Shown piece after piece: positions 27,385 to 35,152 of a stretch of DNA of 64,000 nt. Position 1 is the first letter of the stretch. Each line of letters begins with the position of its first letter. The notes beneath the pieces are model-generated. The model was not told the origin of the DNA, did not search any database, and saw nothing but the letters and a program-made list of their open reading frames with translations. The stretch covers positions 558,001-622,000 of the forward strand of contig NZ_JADKYR010000002.1 of assembly GCF_015354335.1 (NCBI RefSeq). The letters run 5' to 3'. Source of the DNA: Methylophilus sp. 13 (GTDB taxonomy: Bacteria; Pseudomonadota; Gammaproteobacteria; Burkholderiales; Methylophilaceae). A program made the translations under genes and the position numbers.

Positions 27385-27870
27385 ATGAAATCAATTAAGT
27401 TTTTACTGGCCTTGTGTTCACTGTCATTTGCCTTGCAAGCGTTTGCATTGACCGATGATGAATATATGGAGTTTACCGAGGCGCTGACGGGTGGCAATAT
27501 CAAAGTCGTGAAAAAGTTTGTCGAAGCTGACCCTTCATTGGTCAACCAGAAGTTCTTTGCCTGGGAACCCCTGCAAATGTCCGCATCCAAAGGCAAGCTG
27601 GATGTGGTGAAATACCTGGTTTCCAAAGGGGCGGATCTGAACTATGTGCATCCGGCCAGCCGCAATACCGCGTTTCATATGGCCGCATTTATTGGCGATA
27701 CTGAAACCATGAAATATCTGGCCTCTGCAGGCGCAGATGTAAACAAGAAACTCAAAGGCGATGTTTCGTTGATTCGTTACTTCAGAGAAGAAAATAACCA
27801 GAAAATGGTAGATTTACTGACCCAGTTAGGCACCAAAGATGATGGCTGCCAGGAAGAAAAATGCTTCTAA
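27385..27870 (+). CDS. Secreted ankyrin-repeat protein
   Basis: 161 residues from the ATG at 27385 (ribosome-binding site GGAGA). A signal peptide (to about FALQAFA) is followed by three to four ankyrin repeats: LTGGNIKVVKKFVEADPSLVN, WEPLQMSASKGKLDVVKYLVSKGADLN and TAFHMAAFIGDTETMKYLASAGADVN. A C-terminal pair of cysteines (DGCQEEKC) ends it. Ankyrin repeats bind proteins; in the periplasm such small ones may act as binding or chaperone modules. It follows purL by 88 bases and is closed by a strong terminator. A larger secreted ankyrin protein lies at 49492. Confidence 0.85.
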   Translation: MKSIKFLLALCSLSFALQAFALTDDEYMEFTEALTGGNIKVVKKFVEADPSLVNQKFFAWEPLQMSASKGKLDVVKYLVSKGADLNYVHPASRNTAFHMAAFIGDTETMKYLASAGADVNKKLKGDVSLIRYFREENNQKMVDLLTQLGTKDDGCQEEKCF

Positions 27871-27896
27871 TCCTCGAACTGGCGAGGGGGTGTTGA

Positions 27897-27930
27897 TAAA
27901 AACGGTCATGAGTTTCATGGCCGTTTTTTT
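27897..27930. terminator. Terminator after the ankyrin gene
   Basis: A long stem with A-run before and T-run after (about 27898-27911 with 27915-27928). Confidence 0.85.
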
Positions 27931-28052
27931 GTTTGCGGGTCAGGTGCCAGTATGGGTGATCGTTGCATCCACTGTGTAACCGCAGTCACTCACATCACCA
28001 TGCCCATTCAGAATAATGTGAGCTCAAATTCATCATGTGTGACGGGGGTAGC

Positions 28053-28403
28053 ATGAAGTCATTATTCAGCAGTGTGTTTTTCATTTATCTTGCCTGCGCC
28101 GGCCTCTGCGCGCATGCGCAAGACCCGCAGGCGATTCGAACGCTGGCAGCATCTTGTGCCGCCTGCCATGGCCCGGCCGGCAACAGCCTGGGCGGCACAG
28201 CGACACTGGCTGCGCTCAATCAAGCCTATTTTATCCAGCGCATGCAGGGCTTTAAAGACGGCTCTGTCAGCGCGACGGTGATGCACCATCATGCCAAAGG
28301 ACTCACAACAGAAGAGATTGCGGACTTGGCGGCCTATTTTGCACAACAACCCAGACAGACGCCTCCCGCCTTGCCCAAGCAATCTTTTTTAGGGAGACAG
28401 TGA
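28053..28403 (+). CDS. Small secreted monoheme class-I cytochrome c
   Basis: 116 residues from the ATG at 28053, after a GGGGGTAGC ribosome-binding site. A Sec signal peptide ends near CAHA. One heme c site, CAACH (Cys35, Cys38, His39), lies near the mature N-terminus, and a later methionine-rich segment (MQGFKDGSVSATVMHHHAKGLT) can supply the sixth ligand. This is the size and type of the small cytochrome subunits that partner flavocytochrome c sulfide dehydrogenases. The next gene, overlapping by one base, encodes exactly that flavoprotein, so it is probably the electron acceptor subunit (FccA-like), though monoheme and not diheme as in Allochromatium. Confidence 0.88.
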   Translation: MKSLFSSVFFIYLACAGLCAHAQDPQAIRTLAASCAACHGPAGNSLGGTATLAALNQAYFIQRMQGFKDGSVSATVMHHHAKGLTTEEIADLAAYFAQQPRQTPPALPKQSFLGRQ

Positions 28404-29695
28404 TGACCGCCGCATTTGAACAAGCTCCCCTGACGCCCAATGGCCGCAGACAATTTGTGCGTTCCATCGTCTATGGCGGTCTGGCCTTTTATGGTCTGCC
28501 TGCGTTTGCACGCGCGAGCAAACCACCGCTTGGCCATGTTGTCGTGGTTGGTGCAGGCTTTGCAGGGCTCACGGCCGCCAAATATTTACGCGACTGGAGC
28601 ATGGGCAATCTTAAAGTCACTGTGATCGAACCGAATCCACAGTTCATTTCTTGCCCGCAAAGCAATCTGGTCTTGGGCGGCAGCCGCACACTGGACGACT
28701 TGAGTTTTAGCTATGCGTTGTCACGCAAACAGCATGGCATCGACTGGGTACAAGACACGGTCACCAGTGTTGATCTAACCAACAAACAAGTACAGCTGAC
28801 GCGCGGTCATCTGCATTATGACCGCCTGGTTCTGGCCCCCGGCGTTGACTTCAATTACGCAAGCATCACCGGCATGACCACGCCAGTGACCGACATCCCT
28901 CATGCCTGGAAAGCTGGCCTGCAAACTTTGCAATTACGGCAGCAACTGGAGCAGATGCCGGATGGCGGCGTATTTGTGATGACCATCCCGCCCGGCCCTT
29001 ATCGCTGCCCGCCCGGCCCCTATGAGCGCGCTTGCCAGGTGGCGCATTACTTCAAACAACAAAAACCGCGTAGCAAAGTCGTTATTCTGGATGCCAATGC
29101 CGATATCGTGTCGAAAAAAGGCTTGTTTTTGCAGAGTTTTCAGGGCGCATACAAAGACCTGATTGAATACCACAACAACAGTACCATTCTGCAGCTGGAT
29201 CCGGTGAGCAAAACAGTCAAAACTGACTTTGAATCGGTCAAGGCCGATGTCCTGAATGTCATCCCGCCGCAGCTGGCAGGCAAGGTTACGCAAGTGGCTG
29301 GGCTGGTCAATGTGGATCAGCGCTGGTGTGAGGTGGACTTTGTCACCTATGCCTCTACGCTGCAACCGGACGTGCATATTATCGGTGACAGTATTTCTGC
29401 TGGCTTGCCCAAATCCGCCCATATGGCGACCTCACATGCAAAGGTGTGTGCCGCAGCCATCATCGCCATGCAAACCGGTCACGCGCCCAATCCACTGCCG
29501 GTGTTTGCCAATACCTGCTACAGCTTTGTCGATGACCAGCAGGCCATGCATGTCGCCAATGTCTATCGTTATGACCCTGTTAAGAAAAGCATGGTGTCTG
29601 CAGAGGGCGGCGGCGTTTCAGCCAAGGCCAGCGTTCAGGAAGGGGAATATGCCCAGGCCTGGGCGCAGAATATCTGGGCAGATACGTTGACATGA
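28403..29695 (+). CDS. fccB: Flavocytochrome c sulfide dehydrogenase flavoprotein (FccB)
   Basis: 430 residues from the ATG at 28403, one base overlapping the cytochrome stop. A twin-arginine type leader (NGRRQFVRSIVYGG) is visible, so folded, flavin-loaded export is likely. An FAD-binding Rossmann motif HVVVVGAGFAGL follows (46-56). The protein ends in a FCSD-type flavin-binding domain. FccB uses a Cys pair near the flavin; candidates here are Cys202 (in PPGPYRCPPGPYERA) or Cys84 and Cys372, and 202/372 have the right spacing for the Allochromatium 161/337 pair. It oxidises sulfide to sulfur and passes electrons to cytochrome c. The stop overlaps the next start. Sulfide as the true substrate is inferred from the family. 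Confidence 0.9.
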   Translation: MTAAFEQAPLTPNGRRQFVRSIVYGGLAFYGLPAFARASKPPLGHVVVVGAGFAGLTAAKYLRDWSMGNLKVTVIEPNPQFISCPQSNLVLGGSRTLDDLSFSYALSRKQHGIDWVQDTVTSVDLTNKQVQLTRGHLHYDRLVLAPGVDFNYASITGMTTPVTDIPHAWKAGLQTLQLRQQLEQMPDGGVFVMTIPPGPYRCPPGPYERACQVAHYFKQQKPRSKVVILDANADIVSKKGLFLQSFQGAYKDLIEYHNNSTILQLDPVSKTVKTDFESVKADVLNVIPPQLAGKVTQVAGLVNVDQRWCEVDFVTYASTLQPDVHIIGDSISAGLPKSAHMATSHAKVCAAAIIAMQTGHAPNPLPVFANTCYSFVDDQQAMHVANVYRYDPVKKSMVSAEGGGVSAKASVQEGEYAQAWAQNIWADTLT

Positions 29696-30903
29696 TGACT
29701 GCCGTGCTCAGTGCTGTCAGAGAACAGCAGTCACTATTGGCTGGCCTGATGCTGATCGGCCTGGGCATGGCAACCGGTTTGCATACTGCCACCGCGCAAC
29801 CTCTGGCGACAGACGCCCTGCGCAATCTCAAGGCGCCTGCCGGACTGCAAATTGAGCGCTTTAGTGATGTGAGCGCCTGGGGCATGCCTCGCATGCTGGC
29901 GCTGGATCCGCAAGGTCAGTTACTGGTGAGTCTGGCGGACACTGGCCGTATTCTGAGGCTAGACCAAACGGGTCATGCCGAGGTGATTGCACAAGGACTC
30001 AATGCTCCGCAAGGCCTCACCCTGCTAGGAAAAGACCTGCTGGTTGCGGAGCAAACCGGCGTGGTGAAATTGCCCTGGCAAGACAGCCATTGGGGGCCGC
30101 CACAGCCGTTTATCCGCCACTTGCCCAGTGGCGGCCACCCCCTCAAAACGGTCAAGGTGTCGCCAGATGGCTATGTCTTTGTCAACGTGGGCTCCAGCTG
30201 TAATGTCTGTGTGGAAGACAACCCGCTACGCGCAACATTACTGCGCTTTACCGCAGATGGCCGCCCTGCCGGCACGCTGGTCACGCTGGGCTGGCATGCC
30301 CAAAGCGCGGTCTGGGCGACGGGACTGCGTAACACACAGGGGTTCACCTGGCATCCACAAACAGGTGCGCTGTTTGCCACCAACAATGGTGCCGACAATC
30401 GCAGCAGCCAGGCTCATGGCGCCGTTGATGATGACCTGCCACCTGAGCACTTGAACCAGATTGAAGGCGGAAAATCCTATGGCTGGCCCTATTGCTGGGG
30501 CGATCCGGCACAGGCGGGCAAGCTTTTTGCAGACCCAAATATGCCAGGCGCCGCAGGAACCTGCCAACAATCGCAGGCGCCCGCCCTGCTACTCCCCGCC
30601 CACAGCACACCGATAGGCATCACTTTTTTGCAGCACAGCAAGCTTCCCGCAGAAATGCGTGAGGATGCCATTGTCGCGCTGCACGGTTCATGGAACCGCA
30701 AACAGCCCAGCGGCTACGCCTTGCTGCGTGTACAATTCAGGAACCAACAACCTGTCGCAACCGTCCCATTCATTGAGGGTTGGCTACAAGACAATCAGGC
30801 CTGGGGCCGACCGGTAGACGTGATCGTCGGCACGGATGGCTGGCTCTATGTGAGTGATGACCTGACCGGCTGGATTTACCGTATCCGTGAGAAAACGCTG
30901 TAA
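29692..30903 (+). CDS. PQQ-type sugar/sorbosone dehydrogenase-like beta-propeller
   Basis: 403 residues; two starts at 29692 and 29695 overlap the fccB stop. A hydrophobic leader (SLLAGLMLIGLGMATGLHTA) exports it. The mature part is a six-bladed propeller of the soluble glucose/L-sorbosone dehydrogenase family: MLALDPQGQLLVSLADTGRILRL, GHPLKTVKVSPDGYVFVNVGSSCNVC with the CxxC typical of sorbosone-type members, WHPQTGALFATNNGADN, and HGSWNRKQPSGY near the end. Such enzymes oxidise sugars or aldehydes with PQQ, and several relatives have unknown substrates. Being inside the fccB operon, a role in the same electron-transfer chain is inferred. Confidence 0.8.
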   Translation: MMTAVLSAVREQQSLLAGLMLIGLGMATGLHTATAQPLATDALRNLKAPAGLQIERFSDVSAWGMPRMLALDPQGQLLVSLADTGRILRLDQTGHAEVIAQGLNAPQGLTLLGKDLLVAEQTGVVKLPWQDSHWGPPQPFIRHLPSGGHPLKTVKVSPDGYVFVNVGSSCNVCVEDNPLRATLLRFTADGRPAGTLVTLGWHAQSAVWATGLRNTQGFTWHPQTGALFATNNGADNRSSQAHGAVDDDLPPEHLNQIEGGKSYGWPYCWGDPAQAGKLFADPNMPGAAGTCQQSQAPALLLPAHSTPIGITFLQHSKLPAEMREDAIVALHGSWNRKQPSGYALLRVQFRNQQPVATVPFIEGWLQDNQAWGRPVDVIVGTDGWLYVSDDLTGWIYRIREKTL

Positions 30904-30961
30904 TAAAAGATTTATGCCACAGACCCGTTCTGGTCTGGGTGAATTGTTTGAGGAGATTGAA

Positions 30962-31546
30962 ATGAAACGTCTTTTAACGTACTTAAGCGGCGCCCTGTGC
31001 CTGGCTTTGACGCCTGTTACCCAGGCAGGTGCCCAGCCTTCATTGGTCATTCAGGTGCCAGAGTCTTTTTACCAGCATCCGGTGCGTTTGCTCAACCCCT
31101 ATTTAGTTTACTGGCACAATCGCGCTGAAATTGCAGAGTCGGTTGGCTTGAACAGCTTTCAGGCACAACATTACACCACATCCAGCTGCCAAGCCGAAGC
31201 ACAAGGCCAGGCATTGGTCGTGATCGAACCGAATATGTTTTACAACCCGCAAACTGGGGTGTTTTATAGCGAGATTACGGCCAGAGTTTATAACACCCCG
31301 GCTGCGGATAGCGCGCTAGGCAAACCACTGATGACGGTGAAAGGCGAAGGCCAGTCGCGTGGCTGGCTGACCTACAATGTAGAGAATTTTGCCCGCCAGT
31401 CCTACCAGCAGGCATTTGAGCAAGTGATCCAGAAAATCCAGCAAAACCCGGCTTATGAGCCCTCTGTCGTAGCCGCGCCCGTTCAAACCTACCAAGCCTT
31501 GTGCAACAGCATTGATACGCTGTCACAACCTAAGGCGCTGTTCTAG
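30962..31546 (+). CDS. Exported protein of unknown function in the fccB operon
   Basis: 194 residues from the ATG at 30962, well placed after GAGGAGATTG. A signal peptide ends near TQAGA. The mature protein has two cysteines (in TSSCQAEAQ and ALCNSID) that could pair, mixed strand regions VVIEPNMFYNPQTGVFYSEITARVYN, and a helical end AFEQVIQKIQQNP. I recognise no family. It lies between the two propeller genes, 58 bases after one and 9 before the next, so it belongs to the same operon and is probably periplasmic. Confidence 0.7.
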   Translation: MKRLLTYLSGALCLALTPVTQAGAQPSLVIQVPESFYQHPVRLLNPYLVYWHNRAEIAESVGLNSFQAQHYTTSSCQAEAQGQALVVIEPNMFYNPQTGVFYSEITARVYNTPAADSALGKPLMTVKGEGQSRGWLTYNVENFARQSYQQAFEQVIQKIQQNPAYEPSVVAAPVQTYQALCNSIDTLSQPKALF

Positions 31547-31555
31547 AAAGAAAAT

Positions 31556-32440
31556 ATGCAATCATTCATCTCGAACACACCGTCATGGATACAATGGCTG
31601 TTGGCCAGCAGCCTAACCCTGACCAGCCTGGCCAGCCATGCGCACCCCCTGGAGCCGGTCAAAGGTCTGCTGACGCCCGAGTCCGTCGTACAAGCGGCCG
31701 ATGGCAAAATTTATGTGTCAGAAATCAATGGCTTTGGCCAGGATGGCGACGGGCAAATCCGTGTACTGGACCATGGTCAGTCCTCCGTCCTGGTGCAAGG
31801 GCTGGATGACCCCAAAGGCCTGGTGATCATTGCCAATGACTTGTATATTGCGGACAAAACGCGGGTACTGCGCGTCGCGCTCAATCAGTCAGGCGCGGTT
31901 GCAGAAGTGTTTTTATCTGCCAACGAGTTCACCAAACCGCCACAATTCCTCAACGATCTGGCGGCAGATGCCAATGGCAATCTGTATATCAGCGATAGCG
32001 GCGACATTTTGGGCACAGGAAAAGGTGGTGCCGTTTACAAAGTGACCCCGCAACGCCAGGTGACTCTGCTGCTGGATGGCAAGATCGATGAGCGCATTTT
32101 GGCGCCAAATGGTTTGCTGGCCGATGCCAAGGGCGAACACCTGCTGTTGGTCGACTTTACCTCTGGGGTGCTATACAGCTACGATCTGGCAGGCAAATCA
32201 CTGCAAGAGATGGCACGCGGATTTGGCGGCGGCGATGGCCTGGTCAGGCAAGCCAATGGTACGATTTATGTCAGCGACTGGAAATCCGGCAAGATTTTCA
32301 AGGTGGATGCACAACATAAAGTCACCTTGATCAAACAAGGTTACCAATCTGCAGCCGACATCGCGCTTAGCCAGGATGACCATCATCTGCTAGTGCCGGA
32401 TATGAAAGCAGGCGAACTGGATATTCTGCCTTTGCGCTAA
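31556..32440 (+). CDS. Exported SMP-30/gluconolactonase-like beta-propeller
   Basis: 294 residues. A signal peptide (ending near SLASHA) precedes a six-bladed propeller with blade phrases GKIYVSEINGFGQDGDGQIRVL, DDPKGLVIIANDLYIADKTRVLRV, LAADANGNLYISDSGDILGTGKGGAVYKV and NGTIYVSDWKSGKIFKVD. It fits the SMP-30/strictosidine synthase-like superfamily; metal-site residues are not certain. It may hydrolyse a lactone or simply bind. It is the last gene of the five-gene unit starting at 28053, followed by a palindromic hairpin. Confidence 0.8.
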   Translation: MQSFISNTPSWIQWLLASSLTLTSLASHAHPLEPVKGLLTPESVVQAADGKIYVSEINGFGQDGDGQIRVLDHGQSSVLVQGLDDPKGLVIIANDLYIADKTRVLRVALNQSGAVAEVFLSANEFTKPPQFLNDLAADANGNLYISDSGDILGTGKGGAVYKVTPQRQVTLLLDGKIDERILAPNGLLADAKGEHLLLVDFTSGVLYSYDLAGKSLQEMARGFGGGDGLVRQANGTIYVSDWKSGKIFKVDAQHKVTLIKQGYQSAADIALSQDDHHLLVPDMKAGELDILPLR

Positions 32441-32450
32441 TCGACAGGGA

Positions 32451-32470
32451 TGCCAGGCCGTGGCCTGGCA
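32451..32470 (+). terminator. Palindromic hairpin ending the fccB operon
   Basis: Two 9-base arms (32451-32459 and 32462-32470) separated by GT are perfectly complementary. The T-run is short, so termination may be partial. Confidence 0.55.
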
Positions 32471-32490
32471 TATTTGTGGCTTGTAACAGG

Positions 32491-32516
32491 CAAAAAAAAC
32501 CACGCAGAGCGTGGTT
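32491..32516 (-). terminator. Terminator for the leftward 64-residue gene
   Basis: Read leftward: an 8-bp stem (32509-32516 with 32498-32505), 3-base loop, then a T-run (A-run 32492-32499 on the given strand). Confidence 0.75.
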
Positions 32517-32596
32517 AAAGTGAGAGGATACACACGAAACCGCTGATTGCCTAAACGACGCTGCAGGGAATTCAGCGCGCTTAGGCAACTTCACAG

Positions 32597-32791
32597 TTAC
32601 TTGGTTTGCGCAGTTTTTTTGTCAATCTCCTTTTGGGAACTGACCGCTGGCTGCGCACCAGCGTGTTTGGCGACTTTCAGATGCCTTTGCATTTCTACCT
32701 GGTCATGTGGTGAGGGATTTGTCCCCGCCCACACGGGCATCGAAAGTAAATATCCTGTCATTCCTATGATCAGCAACATGCGTTTTTTCAT
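32597..32791 (-). CDS. Small exported protein divergent from the response regulator
   Basis: 64 residues from the ATG ending at 32791, with GGAGTG just upstream. The N-terminus MKKRMLLIIGMTGYLLSMPVWA is a signal peptide; the mature part (about 42 residues) is polar and rich in Lys, Gln and His, with no cysteine or known domain. The divergent promoter region shared with the OmpR-type regulator holds four phased repeats, so it is a likely target gene of that regulator. Small periplasmic proteins divergent from two-component systems often feed back on the sensor; this is inference. A terminator follows it. Confidence 0.65.
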   Translation of the reverse strand: MKKRMLLIIGMTGYLLSMPVWAGTNPSPHDQVEMQRHLKVAKHAGAQPAVSSQKEIDKKTAQTK

Positions 32792-32890
32792 GATCACTCC
32801 TTATCAGGTTCCAACCCGTTGATCCTTAGTGTTTCTTGGTCAGCGTCTTTACTTCTGCGCTGTCAACGATTCACACGATACGCCTCGGGC

Positions 32891-32928
32891 CTTACAGCTA
32901 ACTTACGCGCGCCTTGCACCAAGCTTAC
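32891..32928. promoter_or_regulatory. Four 11-bp-spaced direct repeats (response-regulator sites)
   Basis: CTTAC occurs at 32891, 32902 and 32924, and CTTGC at 32913: four half-sites exactly 11 bases apart, one helical turn. OmpR/PhoB-type regulators bind such direct repeats as head-to-tail dimers. The array lies between the divergent small protein gene and the regulator gene, ahead of a TAAACT -10-like element at 32956. Confidence 0.7.
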
Positions 32929-32990
32929 AACCCGTCAATCCGGCTTGCATTGAGGTAAACTGAGCGTATTCAAACCAGCAGGTGAAAGCG

Positions 32991-33671
32991 ATGCGTCTAT
33001 TAATAGTGGAAGATGATTTGGTGATTGCAAACGGTCTGGTACGTGCATTGACGCAAGCGGAATATGCCGTGGACCATGTGACAGACGGCAAGCAAGCCTT
33101 ACGGGCAATTAATGATGATGTATATGATTTGGTGATTCTGGATTTAGGCTTGCCCACCATGGACGGGATGACGATATTGTCGCACCTGCGCCAGCAAGCC
33201 AACCCGATTGCCGTCCTCATTTTAACCGCGCGAGAAGATGTCGCGACACGCGTACAAGCGCTCGATATCGGCGCCGATGATTTTCTCACCAAGCCGTTCC
33301 ACCTTGAAGAACTCGAAGCGCGGGTGCGTGCCCTGATCCGCCGCAGCAAGCTGGGCAATAACCTGCCACTGCAATGCGGCAACTTGAAACTGGATGTTGC
33401 CAACAAACTGGCGACCATCAATGACCAACCAGTCACCCTGTCTGCACGCGAACTGCATTTGCTAGAAACCTTGATGATGCGCATGGGTAAGATCATTGCC
33501 AAAGAGCAGATCATGGAATCGTTATGCAATTGGGATGAAACGCTGGGCGATAATGCCATTGAAGTGTATATCCATCGCCTGCGCAAAAAAATTGAGCCCA
33601 GTGGCGCCAATATCCGCACAGTGCGCGGCTTGGGCTATATGCTGGAAGCCGAACAACATGCGCAGTCCTAA
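32991..33671 (+). CDS. OmpR-family response regulator
   Basis: 226 residues from the ATG at 32991, seven bases after AGGTGA; an upstream GTG is less likely. Receiver domain 1-120: MRLLIVEDDL with the acidic pair, phosphoacceptor Asp51 in DLVILDLGLP, Thr79 region and Lys101 in TKPF. A winged-helix Trans_reg_C domain (about 130-222) follows: LSARELHLLETLMMRMGKII, then VYIHRLRKKIEPSGANIRTVRGLGYML. It resembles the QseB/PmrA/TctD branch. It is followed 14 bases later by its sensor kinase. The four repeats at 32891-32928 are its probable binding sites and imply autoregulation. Confidence 0.95.
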   Translation: MRLLIVEDDLVIANGLVRALTQAEYAVDHVTDGKQALRAINDDVYDLVILDLGLPTMDGMTILSHLRQQANPIAVLILTAREDVATRVQALDIGADDFLTKPFHLEELEARVRALIRRSKLGNNLPLQCGNLKLDVANKLATINDQPVTLSARELHLLETLMMRMGKIIAKEQIMESLCNWDETLGDNAIEVYIHRLRKKIEPSGANIRTVRGLGYMLEAEQHAQS

Positions 33672-33685
33672 AGGGTGAGCAGACC

Positions 33686-35152
33686 ATGATGCCCCCGCTT
33701 TCGCTCAAAAGCCAGCTGCGCTTGTGGCTGTTGCTGCCCATGCTGGTTGTGCTGGGCGTTTCTGCCGCCTTGTCTTACTCGCGCGCCCTGCTCTATGCCA
33801 CACAGGCCTACGACCAGGCCTTGTTGCGGACCGTGCTCGCGCTGGCAGATGAGGTGATTATTGACAGCCACAATCAAGTCAAAATTGAGATCCCCGAGGT
33901 CGCCAGCCATTTGCTCAGCTATAACGAAGGCGATCACATTTACATCAAAATCAGCGACCCCAAGGGTAAACTGGTGTTTGGCGAAGCGCATTTACCCCTG
34001 CCCAAGCAACTGCCTGCGGGCAACCAGCAGGTTTACTATAACAGCCACTACAAGGGCGAAGCGATCCGCGCCGTAACCTTTGGCCTGCCAGAGAGCGAGG
34101 CGGCCAATGCGCGCAACATTCTGATCAGCATGGCCGAGACCACGGGCAAACGGGATGCCATGGTGGCCGAAATGGTCGAAGAAATGCTGTTGCCGCAAGT
34201 GCTTATGATGTTGTTGGCTGCCATTGTGATTGAATTGGGTATTTATTTTGCCCTCAAACCCTTGCAAGACCTCAGGGAATCTTTGCACCAACGCTCTTAC
34301 CGTGACCTGAGCGCGCTGGATACGCAAGCGACGCCAAACGAACTGCAACCCTTGCTGCAAGCGATGAATGCGCTGCTCGCACGGGTCAAGGCAGGCTTGC
34401 AACAGCAGCAGCAATTTATTGCCGATGCCTCACACCAGTTGCGCACACCGATTGCCGGGCTGCAAACCCAGGCTGAACTGGCCTTGCGCAGCCAGCCGCC
34501 TGAGGCCATTCAAGAGCCGCTTAATTACATGCTGCGCAGCACCACCCGCTTGTCACACCTGATACAGCGGCTGTTGACCATGGCCAGAACCGATGCTGCT
34601 GTTTCGCAGCTGCAATTTCAGCCAGTGTCACTCACCAAAATCATTTCAGATGAATGTGCGCGCTGGATTGGGCCAGCCAGTAACAAACAGTTAGAGCTCG
34701 ATGTCATGATTGAAACCCAGCAGGATCAGGTGCTGGGCGATGCGCTCATGCTCTCTGAACTCTTAAACAACCTGCTGGAAAACGCCATTCAATACACCCC
34801 AAAACAAGGCCTGTTGCAGATCCGTTTATTGCAAGCGGGCAAATTCCTGGTGCTGGAAGTGGCAGACAGTGGCATTGGCATTCCTGCCGATCAAACCACC
34901 CTGGTTTTTGAGCGCTTTCACCGGCTTGACCCGAATCAGGGCAATGGCTGCGGCCTGGGGCTCGCTATCGTGGCCGAAATTGCCGAACATCATAACGCCA
35001 GCATCACAGTCACTCCGGGGCTGGCACATCCTGTCAGTGGTCACATTGGCAGCCAATTCACGGTAAAATTCGAACGCTATGACGAACGACTGCCTGAGAA
35101 CCCGCGCCCTGCAAACCCTGACCCTAAGGGACCCGCAACAAAAATGTCTTGA
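33686..35152 (+). CDS. Membrane sensor histidine kinase (TctE/QseC-like)
   Basis: 488 residues. Two membrane helices (about 12-31 and 171-190) flank a periplasmic sensor of roughly 140 residues. Then come a short HAMP-like linker, the HisKA H-box DASHQLRTPIAGLQ with phosphorylated His250, the N-box NNLLENAIQYTP, and the G-boxes VADSGIGIPAD and GCGLGLAIVAEIAEHH. The sensor ligand is unknown. The 3' end overlaps the next gene by 74 bases, and the last 20 or so residues after KFER, rich in Pro, are encoded within that overlap. Confidence 0.93.
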   Translation: MMPPLSLKSQLRLWLLLPMLVVLGVSAALSYSRALLYATQAYDQALLRTVLALADEVIIDSHNQVKIEIPEVASHLLSYNEGDHIYIKISDPKGKLVFGEAHLPLPKQLPAGNQQVYYNSHYKGEAIRAVTFGLPESEAANARNILISMAETTGKRDAMVAEMVEEMLLPQVLMMLLAAIVIELGIYFALKPLQDLRESLHQRSYRDLSALDTQATPNELQPLLQAMNALLARVKAGLQQQQQFIADASHQLRTPIAGLQTQAELALRSQPPEAIQEPLNYMLRSTTRLSHLIQRLLTMARTDAAVSQLQFQPVSLTKIISDECARWIGPASNKQLELDVMIETQQDQVLGDALMLSELLNNLLENAIQYTPKQGLLQIRLLQAGKFLVLEVADSGIGIPADQTTLVFERFHRLDPNQGNGCGLGLAIVAEIAEHHNASITVTPGLAHPVSGHIGSQFTVKFERYDERLPENPRPANPDPKGPATKMS

